Source: JBBQDZ01 sp038237515
GTDB taxonomy: Bacteria > Actinomycetota > Thermoleophilia > Gaiellales > Gaiellaceae
Length of the DNA stretch: 38,304 nucleotides
Assembly: GCA_038237515.1 (NCBI GenBank)
Contig: JBBRYP010000044.1
Coordinates: 1-38,304 of the forward strand
Reading direction: 5' to 3'
Positions within the stretch are counted from its first letter, which is position 1, and each line of letters starts with the position of its first letter. A program made the position numbers and the translations under genes. The notes under the pieces are model-generated. The model saw nothing but the letters and a program-made list of their open reading frames with translations. It was not told the DNA's origin and did not search any database. Below, piece after piece: positions 8,963 through 17,186 of the stretch.

Positions 8963-9915
8963 CCGTCGTCGCCGGCACGCGTCGGGCCCCCACGTTCCAG
9001 CTCGCGACCAGGCGGAAGGTGACCGGCCTTCCCTTCGGCTCCCTCGCGAGCGCACGGCGCGGCAGCGGCTCCGACGTCGCCGGCTCTCGCCCCTACGTGC
9101 CGGGCGACGACATCGATCACATCGACTGGCACGCTTCGGCCCGGCTCTCGTCGGCGCGCGGCACGGACGAGTTCATCGTCTGGGAGCGATTCGCCGAGGA
9201 GGCGCCGCGCGTGCTCGTCGTCTGCGACCGGCGCCCGGCCATGGCTCTCTACCCACCGCCTCTCCCGTGGCTCTCAAAGCCGGCGGCGCTCCAGACCGCG
9301 GCGGCGCTGATCGCCGAGAGCGCCTTTGCCGCCCGCGGACTCGCCGGCTACCTCGACTACGCCGAGCGAGACCCGGATGGGCGCCCGGCGCCGTTCTGGA
9401 GCCCGCCCCGCGGGCGGGCCGACCTGTGGCGGACGGACGACGGGCCACTCGGCCGCGGGGACTTCGACGCACCGGAGGACAACGTCTCGCTCGCGCTCGA
9501 GTACATCTCGCGCATCCGTCGCGACCTGCCCGGGGGGACCTTCGTCTTCGTCGTCTCGGACTTCTTCGCCGGCCCGCCCGAGCCGGTCTGGGCGAGGGCG
9601 CTCGAGCGGGGCTGGGAGGTGGTGCCGGTGATCGTGCGCGACCCGGTGTGGGAGCAGAGCTTCCCGGACGTCGCGGGGGTGCTCGTCCCGCTGGTCGACC
9701 CCTCGACCGGCGAGGTCGCGCGGATCAGGATGTCCCGCTCTCGCGCGCGCGCCCGCGCGACCGACAACGAGCGCTCGCTGGCTGACCTGCTCGCGATGTT
9801 CGAGCGGCTGCCGCTCGACCCCGTGCTCGTCTCGTCGAGCACCCAGGGCGAGGTCCTGGAGGCGTTCCTCGGCTGGGCGGCCGCCCGCCAGGCGGTCCAG
9901 GGGCGCGCCTGGTGA
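8959..9915 (+). CDS. DUF58 protein (MxaS-like), set 1
   Basis: A 318-residue DUF58-family protein, usual partner of MoxR ATPases. The GTG at 8959 overlaps the MoxR stop (GTGA). The family signature is SRPYVPGDDIDHIDWHASAR (43-62). A vWA-like core follows (VLVVCDRRPAM, then FVFVVSDFF near the middle). The sequence VWEQSFP is shared with the set 2 paralogue. No clear TM segment is seen, unlike many DUF58 proteins, so it is probably peripheral or cytoplasmic. In methylotrophs the protein at this place is MxaS. Its biochemical role is not established. Confidence 0.85.
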
Positions 9916-10754
9916 GGCGCGCGGCGGTGGTGCTGGCAGCACTCGCGTTCACGGCCTCCGCGAGTGCTGAGCCGCCGCTCAGCGCGCGGGCGCAGCTCTC
10001 GCCCGCGACCGCCGGATTTGGCGAGGTCGTCCACGCGATCGTCGACGTCCGGCTCGATCCCGCCCGGGTGGAGGCACGCACTGTTACCCTGCGCGGCCGC
10101 TTCCGGCCGTACCTGGCGGAGGGTCCCGCTCGTCGCATCAGGACCGGCCCCGGACGGCTGCGCCTCGAGGTCGCGCTCCGCTGCCTTCGCGGCCCGTGCC
10201 TCCCGCGCACCGAGGGCGCCACCCGCACGTTCCGATTCCGTCCGGGCGCCGTCTTCTACGGCGCGGCCGGGCTGGAGCGAAGCGTCCCGGTCGTGTGGCC
10301 CGAGCTCCGGGAGCGCTCTCTCCTGACGCCGGCCGACCGTTTGAAACCCCGCTTCAGGATCCGCCTGCGCCCGCTGCCGGTCTTCGGCTACAGCGTGCCT
10401 CCCAGCCGGGCGAAGTGGCTCGTGCTCGGCGGGGCGGCGGCATGCGCCCTCGGAGGGCTCCTGGCGCTCGCGCTCGCCCTTCGCCGCGCGCGGGCTCGCG
10501 AGCCCCGGCGGCGGCGGTCGCGGCTCGCGCCGCTCGAGCGCGCGCTCGCGATCGTCCGCCACGCCGCTGCGGCCGGCCCCCCGCGCGAACGGCGTCTCGC
10601 GCTCGACCGCCTGGCCCGCGTCCTCCGGACCGAGGCGGCGGGGCGGCTTCCGGACGAGGCCGCTCACCTCGCCTGGGCGCCGGACCGGCCGACGCCGACC
10701 GCGCTCGACACGCTCGCCGACCGCGTCGAGAGCAGCGTGGGAGGCTCCTCCTGA
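9912..10754 (+). CDS. MxaA-like exported/membrane protein, set 1
   Basis: A 280-residue protein with a signal peptide (residues 1-19, Ala-Ser-Ala-Glu cleavage region). An extracytoplasmic beta-rich domain follows, then one TM segment (about 168-190) and a basic cytoplasmic tail with a helical domain. The start is a GTG that overlaps the DUF58 stop (GTGA). Cys91 and Cys96 (Cys-x4-Cys) are conserved as Cys108 and Cys113 in the set 2 paralogue. Layout and position match MxaA, needed for calcium insertion into methanol dehydrogenase; BatD-like proteins share the general layout. The assignment rests on order and architecture, since the sequence itself is weakly conserved. Confidence 0.7.
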   Translation: MRRAAVVLAALAFTASASAEPPLSARAQLSPATAGFGEVVHAIVDVRLDPARVEARTVTLRGRFRPYLAEGPARRIRTGPGRLRLEVALRCLRGPCLPRTEGATRTFRFRPGAVFYGAAGLERSVPVVWPELRERSLLTPADRLKPRFRIRLRPLPVFGYSVPPSRAKWLVLGGAAACALGGLLALALALRRARAREPRRRRSRLAPLERALAIVRHAAAAGPPRERRLALDRLARVLRTEAAGRLPDEAAHLAWAPDRPTPTALDTLADRVESSVGGSS

Positions 10755-10759
10755 GGGCG

Positions 10760-11620
10760 GTGCCGCTCGCCCGGTTCGGCTGGGCGCGGGCCGAAGGGCG
10801 GCGGACCGCGCTCGTACGCGCGGCGATCGCCGCCGCCGTGCTCGGGCTCGCCGCGGCGGCCGTTCTGCTGGCGCTCGGCCGGCGGGAGGTTCAGCGGAGC
10901 TTCATCCCGCCGCGCGCCAGCGGGATCGTCCTGCTCGACGTCTCCTCCAGCATCGATCCGACCACGTTCCGCCAGATCGAGCAGACGCTCGCGAAGCTCG
11001 CGTCGACGAGAGATCGCTTCGGTCTGATCTTCTATTCCGACGTCGCCTACCAGGCGCTTCCGCCGGGCACGCGGGCGCTCGAGCTGAAGCCGCTGCTTCG
11101 CTACTTCACGCCGCTGAAGGATGCGAAGCCGGTTCCCGGCTATCCGAGCTACACGGTCGCCGATCGTCCCTTTCCGGCGAACCCGTGGACGGACGCCTTC
11201 ACGGGCGGCACCCAGATCTCGAGCGGGCTCCTGCTCGCCCGCGAGGTGATCCGCGCCCAGCACGTCGTCCGCCCCTACGTCGTGCTGATCAGCGACCTGG
11301 CGGACGACTACCGGGACATCCCGGTACTCGAGAGCCTGCTGGGGGGCTACGTGCGCGACCGGATCCCGCTCCGCGTCGTCGCGCTCTCCCCGTCACCCGG
11401 AGACCTCGCCGTGTTCCAGCACGCGCTCGGGCACGGTCTCGGCCGGATCGACCAGGCGCCCGAGCCGCCCGTCACGCAGGTACCGCGCGTGGAGGCGCTC
11501 GCGAGCGGCGTACCGCTGGCGCTGATGGTCGTCGCCGGGCTGCTCCTCGTCGCGCTCGCGCTGCACGAGACGTGGTCGGCGCGGTTGCCGCTGCCGGCCT
11601 TGGAGCCAGGCCCGCGATGA
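10760..11620 (+). CDS. vWA-domain membrane protein (MxaC-like), set 1
   Basis: A 286-residue protein with one N-terminal TM segment (about 20-40), a von Willebrand A domain and a C-terminal TM segment (about 252-272), so the vWA domain probably faces outside. The MIDAS metal site is Asp60-x-Ser62-x-Ser64 in LLDVSSSID, with a later Asp in LISDLADDY. GTG at 10760 is the first conventional start, 5 nt after the previous stop. However, GGGAGG (10739-10744) sits 6 nt before an in-frame CTG at 10751 that overlaps the upstream stop (CTGA), a better-spaced start. It overlaps the next gene by ATGA. It corresponds to MxaC in the mxaRSACKL order. Confidence 0.8.
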   Translation: MPLARFGWARAEGRRTALVRAAIAAAVLGLAAAAVLLALGRREVQRSFIPPRASGIVLLDVSSSIDPTTFRQIEQTLAKLASTRDRFGLIFYSDVAYQALPPGTRALELKPLLRYFTPLKDAKPVPGYPSYTVADRPFPANPWTDAFTGGTQISSGLLLAREVIRAQHVVRPYVVLISDLADDYRDIPVLESLLGGYVRDRIPLRVVALSPSPGDLAVFQHALGHGLGRIDQAPEPPVTQVPRVEALASGVPLALMVVAGLLLVALALHETWSARLPLPALEPGPR

Positions 11621-12255
11621 GATTCCGGAGGATCCTGCTCCTCCTACTGGCGGCGCTTCTCCTGGCGGCCGCCGCGCTGCTCGCGCTGCTCGAGACCGAG
11701 CTCTGGGGTTGGTCGGCGACGGCGCGGCGCGAGGATGCGCGGCTGACTGCGCGGAGCTTCGAAGCGCCCGCCTGGGAGGTGTCCCGCACCGTGCAGGCCC
11801 GCACGGCCCGCTCGCTGCTCGGCGTCGAGGACGACATCCGGTTCCGAAAGGCGGTCGAGCTCTTCAGGCTCAGCAGGCCGCTCGACGAGGGAGCGAGCAA
11901 GGGGAGCGACCAGCTGCTCGAGAGCGCGGAAGCCGAGAGCGACCTCGCTGCGGTCGAGCTGCGCGACACCGACGCGCAACGGCGAGCCCGCGCGGCGACG
12001 ATGCTCGGCGTGCTCGACTTCGAAGACTCCCTCTACGACAAGGAGAACGAGCTCCTGCACATCGGCAAGAGCCTGGCCGAGTTCCGAAGTGCGATCCGGA
12101 TCGACCCTCGGGCGGCAGAGGGCCGCTTCGACCTCGAGCTGCTGCTGCGCCTGCTCGGACCGAAGAGCGGTTCCGGCGGCGCGGCGGCAGCCGGCGGCGG
12201 GGTGGGTACCGGGGCGAACGGCGCCGGCTTCTCGAGACCGGGCGGAGGGTACTGA
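11617..12255 (+). CDS. MxaK-like TPR-type membrane protein, set 1
   Basis: A 212-residue protein with one N-terminal TM segment (about 5-26) followed by a helical, TPR-like region (about 60-185). The repeat-type sequence FDLELLLRLL near residue 170 is closely matched by YDLELVLRLL in the set 2 paralogue. A Gly/Ala-rich flexible tail ends in Gly-Gly-Gly-Tyr; the paralogue ends in Gly-Arg-Gly-Tyr. The ATG overlaps the previous stop (ATGA). It corresponds in order and size to MxaK, a methanol dehydrogenase calcium-insertion factor of unknown mechanism. It may scaffold the two flanking vWA proteins. Confidence 0.7.
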   Translation: MRFRRILLLLLAALLLAAAALLALLETELWGWSATARREDARLTARSFEAPAWEVSRTVQARTARSLLGVEDDIRFRKAVELFRLSRPLDEGASKGSDQLLESAEAESDLAAVELRDTDAQRRARAATMLGVLDFEDSLYDKENELLHIGKSLAEFRSAIRIDPRAAEGRFDLELLLRLLGPKSGSGGAAAAGGGVGTGANGAGFSRPGGGY

Positions 12256-13328
12256 CGCCCCTCGCGGCCCAGCTCGTCTTCGCGAGCCCGCTCGGCGCGC
12301 TCGTCGGCCTCGCCGGCCTCGCCGCGCTCGCCGCGCATGTCCACGGCCGCCGCCGGGCCACGGCCGCCGCGAGGGCACTCCTTCTCCCCGCCCCCCGCAG
12401 GCTGCGACCGTGGACGCCGCTCGCGCTCGCGCTCATCGCGGCCCTGATCGCCTTCGCCGCCGCACAACCCGTGCTGCGCACCCGCCACGGCCGCTTCGTC
12501 CGCGCCGACACCCAGGCCTTCTTCGTCATCGACACGTCGCGTTCGATGCTCGCCTCCGCCGGGCCGGGGCGGCGGACGCGGATCATGCGCGCGATCGACG
12601 CCGCCCGGCGCATCCGCGACTCCCTGGGCGACGTTCCGAGCGGGCTTGCGTCGCTCACCGACCGGCTGCTCCCGCACCTCTTCCCGACGAGCGACCCGGA
12701 GGCCTTCGGCGCCACGCTCGCCGGCTCGATCGAGGTCGACCAGCCCCCGCCCTTCGACCAGAACGTCGTCGCGACGACCTTTCAACCGCTGACTGCCCTC
12801 GTAGCCGGGAACTACTTCGAGCACGAGACGACGAACCGGCTCGCAGTCGTCATCACCGACGGCGAGAGCCGCGCGTTCCCGCTCGCCGGCATCCGGCGCG
12901 CCTTTCGCGTGGGGCCGGGCATCAAGGCGATCTTCGTCCGCATGGGCAACGTGCACGAGGGCGTGTACGACGGCACGAAGCTCGAGCAGGGCTACCGGCC
13001 CGATCCGCGTGCGCCCGAAACGCTGCGACGGCTTGCCGAGGCGGTCGGCGGCCGCGTCTTCGGCGAGCGCACGCTGGGTCCCGCGGTCGCAGCGGCCCGC
13101 CGGCTGCTGGGCCCCGGACGCTCCTCCAGGCACGGCTTCCAGCCCGGCGGCCTCGCTCTCGCACCCTTCGCGGCCGCAACGGCCGCAGTGCTCGCAGCGC
13201 TGCTTGCGCTCCGGGGGATTTTGTCCGGCGGACTCGGGCTCGACGGAGTAATCTCCCGGGGGAAGCGGCTGCGACGCGGTTCGCGCCGTCCTTGGAGCCA
13301 AGAAATCGATTCAAGGGAGGTCAGATGA
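12252..13328 (+). CDS. vWA-domain membrane protein (MxaL-like), set 1
   Basis: A 358-residue BatA/MxaL-type protein with two N-terminal TM segments (about 9-29 and 55-72), a vWA domain with MIDAS Asp94-x-Ser96-x-Ser98 (VIDTSRSM), and a C-terminal TM segment. No ATG, GTG or TTG fits before the first TM segment. The set 2 paralogue starts just before the equivalent segment with GTG, so a CTG at 12252 overlapping the upstream stop (CTGA), after GGAGGG, is the best start. It overlaps the PQQ dehydrogenase gene by ATGA, so the maturation genes and enzyme are translationally coupled. Position matches MxaL. Confidence 0.8.
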   Translation: MTPLAAQLVFASPLGALVGLAGLAALAAHVHGRRRATAAARALLLPAPRRLRPWTPLALALIAALIAFAAAQPVLRTRHGRFVRADTQAFFVIDTSRSMLASAGPGRRTRIMRAIDAARRIRDSLGDVPSGLASLTDRLLPHLFPTSDPEAFGATLAGSIEVDQPPPFDQNVVATTFQPLTALVAGNYFEHETTNRLAVVITDGESRAFPLAGIRRAFRVGPGIKAIFVRMGNVHEGVYDGTKLEQGYRPDPRAPETLRRLAEAVGGRVFGERTLGPAVAAARRLLGPGRSSRHGFQPGGLALAPFAAATAAVLAALLALRGILSGGLGLDGVISRGKRLRRGSRRPWSQEIDSREVR

Positions 13329-15526
13329 AATCCACTTCACCCCGTCTACACCGGCGGATGTACGCGCTGGTCGTCGCGGGGCTCGTGGTCGCAGCCGCGG
13401 CCGGCACGGTCTCCGCGAGCCGGAGCAGCCATGCTGCCGCCGGGTCCGGGAACTGGACGACGTTCGGATACAGCTTCGACGAGACCCGCAACGTCCCGTT
13501 CACGCAGATCGCGAAGTCCAACCTCAACTCGCTCGGCCGCATCTTTACGGTCGACATGCACAAGATCGACCCGACGATCCCGTTCGGCGAGGAGACCACG
13601 CCCCTCGCGATCAACGGGACGCTGTATGTGACCACGCCCTTCGACCACGTGTTCGCGATCAACGGCGTCACGGGCAAGGTCAAGTGGCACTTCAAGCCCT
13701 CCGCGATCGGGCCTTTCAAGAACTTCGGCCTGAACACGAACAGGGGCGTCGCCTACGGAGCCGGAAAGCTCTACCTGCTGACGCTCGACATGAGGATCAT
13801 CTCGATCAACGCGAAGACGGGCAAGCTCGCCAAGCAGGTCTACATCTACAAGTCGATCAAGCAGGCGAGGCCTGAGTTCGGCTACTACGAGACGATGGCG
13901 CCGGTCTTCTACAAGAACCGGCTGCTGATCGGGAGCTCCGGCGCCGACAACGGCGTCCGCGGCTTCTTCATGGCCTACACGCCGGACCTGAAGCCCGCGT
14001 GGTCGAGCCCGCACTGGAACGTGCCGCCGGAGGGCCAGGACTGGCGCCGGTTCGGCCGCTTCCACGGCGGCGGTGCCAGCTGGATGAGCCCGGGCATCGA
14101 CACCCAGACTGACACCGTCTACTTCACCTCGTCGAACCCCTCGCCGGACTTCTTCGCCTCGCTCCGGCCGGGCACGAACCCGAAGGTCGACTCGCTGATC
14201 GCGGTCGATCTGAAGACGGGCAAGGAGAGGTGGTGGCGGCAGCAGCTGACGAAGGACGAGTGGGACTACGACACCGTCCAGCCGCCGCTGATCTACGACG
14301 CGAACGTTAAGGGCAAGACCCGGCGCGTCGTCTCCGTGGCGACGAAGGAAGGCGTCTGGTTTGCCTACGACGCGAAGACCGGAGCGCCGATCTACGAGCG
14401 CGTCAAGGTCGTCGACCGCGTCGAGCATCCCGCGCTGAAGAAGGGCAAGCCGGTGACGATCTACCCATCGGCCCTTGGAGGCGTCAACTACTCGCCGGGC
14501 TCCTACGACCCGAACCTGAACTATGCGTTCGAGGCGACGGTCGAGTCCGCATCGGTGCTGATCCAGGCGAAGTCCGCCTCGCAGGTCGACAAGGCGCGCG
14601 TCCGAGGTGACGTCGATACCGGCGCGATCAACGGCTTCGGGACGACGCCGAAGGGCCGTCACGACTACGGCGGCGTCACGGCGATCGACCTGAACACGGG
14701 CAAGCTCGCGTGGAAGACGAAGACGCCCGAGCCCGAGCGCGGCGGCGTCACGACGACGGCGACGGGCATCGCGTTCGTCGGGGGCGGCGACGGCGTCCTC
14801 AGGGCGTTCGACTCCAAGACCGGCAAGCTGCTCTGGCACTTCCAGACGGGCGCCCAGATCGCCTCGGCTCCCACGATCTACACGGTGGGCAGCAAGGAGT
14901 ACCTGGCGATACCGATCGGCGGCACGTTCACGTCCTCGTTCGGCGGGGTCGCCACGAAGCTGATGGTGTTCGGGCTCGGCGGCAGCAAGAAGCAGTTCAA
15001 GCAGCCGCGCCTCCACCCGGCCGGCGGCTCGGCGCCGACGCGCCAGACCGGCATCCAGTACCTGACGTTCGGTAACGCACCGCACACGTACAACCTGGTA
15101 CTCCAGGCGGCGGCCGGTCCTGCCGGCGGCGGCTTGAACTTCAACGGCTTCAACCGCGGCGGCATGACGGTCAGCGTTCCGGTGGGAGCGAAGATCGAGG
15201 TGACCTTCAAGAACCTCGCGGTCGAGAGCCCGCACAGCGCGATGGTGACGGCGACCGCCGCGATCAAGAAGGTGCAGGGTCAGAATCCGGTGTTCCAGGG
15301 CTCCGCGACTGCCCGGCCGCACGCGGGGATCACGTCCGGCACCCAGTACTTCTCGTTCGTGGCCTCGAAGGCCGGCAAGTACGCGATTATCTGCGGCATC
15401 GCCGGCCACGCCATCGGCGGGCAGTGGGATTACTTCAACGTCACGAAGAAGGGCTCGAAGCCGACGATCAAGCTCGGCGGCAAGACCTACGTCGTGACCA
15501 AGGCCGGAGCCAAGCTCGTTCAGTAG
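13325..15526 (+). CDS. PQQ-dependent dehydrogenase fused to a sulfocyanin-like copper domain
   Basis: A 733-residue exported quinoprotein. A signal peptide (about 1-32) is followed by an eight-bladed PQQ propeller (about 43-555) and a cupredoxin domain (about 575-706). By alignment to methanol dehydrogenases, catalytic Asp is Asp314 in DEWDYD, metal ligand Asn is Asn271 in SSNPSP, and the Glu ligand is Asp208. Asp316, two residues after the catalytic Asp, is the residue linked to lanthanide use in XoxF-type enzymes (Asp301 of the Methylacidiphilum enzyme). The copper site has His637, Cys690, His695 and, where sulfocyanins have Met, Gln700 (Cys-x4-His-x4-Gln). The fused domain would take electrons from PQQ directly. 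The substrate is unknown; an alcohol or sugar is likely. AGGGAGG lies before the ATG. The gene follows the MxaL-like gene with ATGA overlap. Confidence 0.9.
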   Translation: MKSTSPRLHRRMYALVVAGLVVAAAAGTVSASRSSHAAAGSGNWTTFGYSFDETRNVPFTQIAKSNLNSLGRIFTVDMHKIDPTIPFGEETTPLAINGTLYVTTPFDHVFAINGVTGKVKWHFKPSAIGPFKNFGLNTNRGVAYGAGKLYLLTLDMRIISINAKTGKLAKQVYIYKSIKQARPEFGYYETMAPVFYKNRLLIGSSGADNGVRGFFMAYTPDLKPAWSSPHWNVPPEGQDWRRFGRFHGGGASWMSPGIDTQTDTVYFTSSNPSPDFFASLRPGTNPKVDSLIAVDLKTGKERWWRQQLTKDEWDYDTVQPPLIYDANVKGKTRRVVSVATKEGVWFAYDAKTGAPIYERVKVVDRVEHPALKKGKPVTIYPSALGGVNYSPGSYDPNLNYAFEATVESASVLIQAKSASQVDKARVRGDVDTGAINGFGTTPKGRHDYGGVTAIDLNTGKLAWKTKTPEPERGGVTTTATGIAFVGGGDGVLRAFDSKTGKLLWHFQTGAQIASAPTIYTVGSKEYLAIPIGGTFTSSFGGVATKLMVFGLGGSKKQFKQPRLHPAGGSAPTRQTGIQYLTFGNAPHTYNLVLQAAAGPAGGGLNFNGFNRGGMTVSVPVGAKIEVTFKNLAVESPHSAMVTATAAIKKVQGQNPVFQGSATARPHAGITSGTQYFSFVASKAGKYAIICGIAGHAIGGQWDYFNVTKKGSKPTIKLGGKTYVVTKAGAKLVQ

Positions 15527-15532
15527 CGTCTC

Positions 15533-16723
15533 TTGGTCCTGCTACCGCACATCGAGGGCGCCCGGCTCCGGCCGGGCGCCCTCTTCCTCGTCTCTGCGCT
15601 CGGGGCAGCCGTGCTCGCCGGGTGCGGGGGAGGCAAGTCGGCCTCCCCGACGACGACGGCCGCCCGACCGCCGCACCCCGTGCAGGCCTGTCCACGCTCG
15701 CCGCGGAACGGCGCGGCGCTCGCGGTTCGGACGCTCTACCCGATCCAGGAGTGGCGGCTCGCGAGCGACAACCAGACCCTCGTCCACGGCTGCCTGCGCC
15801 TGAACGGGAAGCCCGTGTCGGGGGCGAGGCTGAGCGTCGAGGACTTCGAGCTCCCCGACCCAACCGGCTCCGACGGCGGCTTCGACTACACCCTCGACAA
15901 CACGGTGCCGAACCGGTACCGGGTGTTCGTCCGGGAGGTTCGCGACGCGAAGGTCGCCGGCCGTTCCGCGACGCAGGGGGAGCAGAAGGAGCTTCGCCAC
16001 GCGCAGAGCAGCCTGAACGTCTACTTCGAGCTCTCCGACCTGAGGGCGAAGGCGCGCTCCGGCGGTATCGTCGTCAGCGGGCGCGCCGAGTTCACCAACA
16101 CGAAGGCGCCGCCGGCGGTCGTGCTCTACTCGTATCGCCTGTCCGGGAAGATCCTCGACGCCTCCGGTCGTCCCATCCGGCGGGCCGTCGTCAGCACGAG
16201 AAGCGTCGACGGCAATCTGTGGACCGTCTCGCCGCCCTCGGCGGCCGACGGGAGCTACGACTCGATCTTCTACCCGAGCGGCGACGCCGACCCGGTCGGC
16301 TTCAACGTCCGCGTCGCGGTCGGCGACGCCCTCTACAGCATCCGCAACCGGGAGCTCGTCTTCTTCCCGAAGCTGAAGAGCGCGAGTCTCGACTTCAAGC
16401 TGCCGCGCAGGGGCCTTCTGCTCGCACCCGTCGACCCGAAGACGCACCCGGGGGCGGTGTACGAGGGCGTGCTGATCGGGGTGGCGAGGGACGGCCGCCC
16501 GATCCGTCCCGTCTCCGCCCGCTGGGCCGACAAGAAGGGCCGGTTCGAGTTCGTCCTGCCGCCGTCGGCGCGGGGCGAGCGCGTCACCTTCTGGGAGTCG
16601 CAGCTCTACGCCTTCTCCCGCACGCCGGCCGTGCCGGGCGAGCCGGTCGACCTGGCGGGATACCCGTCACGGCTCGCCGCCGACGTCCCGAGCGACCTCG
16701 CGACCGTTAGACTGCCGGGATGA
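15533..16723 (+). CDS. Lipoprotein with carboxypeptidase-regulatory-like domain
   Basis: A 396-residue lipoprotein starting with TTG, 6 nt after the PQQ gene stop. The lipobox Leu-Ala-Gly-Cys places the lipidated Cys at residue 31. Two beta-sandwich-like segments follow: residues about 85-140 (RLNGKPVSGARLSV) and about 198-292 (YRLSGKILDASGRPIRRAVV), the latter resembling carboxypeptidase regulatory domains. The C-terminal part (WADKKGRFEFVLPPSARGERVTFWE) and the rest align throughout with the C-terminal third of the PQQ-like protein at 20857-23685. That fusion suggests this lipoprotein docks on the adjacent PQQ dehydrogenase at the membrane. A strong hairpin (15554-15583) lies in its signal-peptide codons. 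It overlaps the cytochrome gene by ATGA. Confidence 0.75.
   Translation: MVLLPHIEGARLRPGALFLVSALGAAVLAGCGGGKSASPTTTAARPPHPVQACPRSPRNGAALAVRTLYPIQEWRLASDNQTLVHGCLRLNGKPVSGARLSVEDFELPDPTGSDGGFDYTLDNTVPNRYRVFVREVRDAKVAGRSATQGEQKELRHAQSSLNVYFELSDLRAKARSGGIVVSGRAEFTNTKAPPAVVLYSYRLSGKILDASGRPIRRAVVSTRSVDGNLWTVSPPSAADGSYDSIFYPSGDADPVGFNVRVAVGDALYSIRNRELVFFPKLKSASLDFKLPRRGLLLAPVDPKTHPGAVYEGVLIGVARDGRPIRPVSARWADKKGRFEFVLPPSARGERVTFWESQLYAFSRTPAVPGEPVDLAGYPSRLAADVPSDLATVRLPG
15554..15583 (+). terminator. Strong 13-bp hairpin at the start of the lipoprotein gene
   Basis: GAGGGCGCCCGGC (15554-15566) pairs perfectly with GCCGGGCGCCCTC (15571-15583) around a TCCG tetraloop, followed by TTCCTC. It lies 27 bp after the PQQ dehydrogenase stop but inside the lipoprotein's signal-peptide codons. 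It could act as an intra-operon attenuator or 3' stabiliser that sets a higher level of enzyme than of lipoprotein and cytochrome. The short T content makes full termination uncertain. Confidence 0.5.
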
Positions 16724-17085
16724 AACGCGCCGCCGTCGCGTCCGTGATCGTGGCCGGTGTCGCTGCGCTCGGAACCGGAGCCGCGGTGGTGGAGGCGGGA
16801 ACCTCGACGGCCCCGGCAGCGCCGACGAAGAAGGAGATCGCCCGCTGGCGGCCGTTCTTCCAGGCTCGTTGTGCTGCCTGCCACACGCTCGCCGACGCGA
16901 AGACGCACGGCCGCATCGGGCCCGACCTGAACAAGCTGAAGCCGCCGTACGCGAAGACCGTGACTCAGATCACGCGCGGCGGCGGGACCGGGCTCGGCGT
17001 GATGCCGAAGTTCGGGGACGTGCTGAAGCCGGCGGAGATCCGCTCGCTCTCACGCTACGTCTACTGGGCTTCCCGCCGGCGGTAG
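16720..17085 (+). CDS. Exported mono-heme cytochrome c
   Basis: A 121-residue protein with a signal peptide or N-terminal anchor (about 3-27) and one heme site CAACH (51-55). His55 is the proximal ligand and Met95 (GVMPKFG) the likely distal ligand. Size and folds fit a class I cytochrome c. Its place after the PQQ dehydrogenase and lipoprotein, with an ATGA overlap, suggests that it is the electron acceptor, the role of cytochrome cL (MxaG) in methylotrophs. It is shorter than MxaG and not an obvious homologue beyond the heme domain. It is the last gene of the tightly overlapped operon that starts at 7925. Confidence 0.9.
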   Translation: MKRAAVASVIVAGVAALGTGAAVVEAGTSTAPAAPTKKEIARWRPFFQARCAACHTLADAKTHGRIGPDLNKLKPPYAKTVTQITRGGGTGLGVMPKFGDVLKPAEIRSLSRYVYWASRRR

Positions 17086-17186
17086 ACAGCGACGGCAGGC
17101 GGCAGGCGGAAGTTCTATCTCGCTTCAGGCCGCGGCCCGTAAAGAAGATCGCCTAGCTTCACTGACCGTAGCTGCGATCGCCGTGC

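Noticed and set aside
13346..15409. 687-codon open frame on the minus strand opposite the PQQ enzyme
   Set aside because: Its protein is Arg/Ala/Asp-rich with no motif, whereas the plus strand holds a clear quinoprotein; it is a by-product of high GC codon use.
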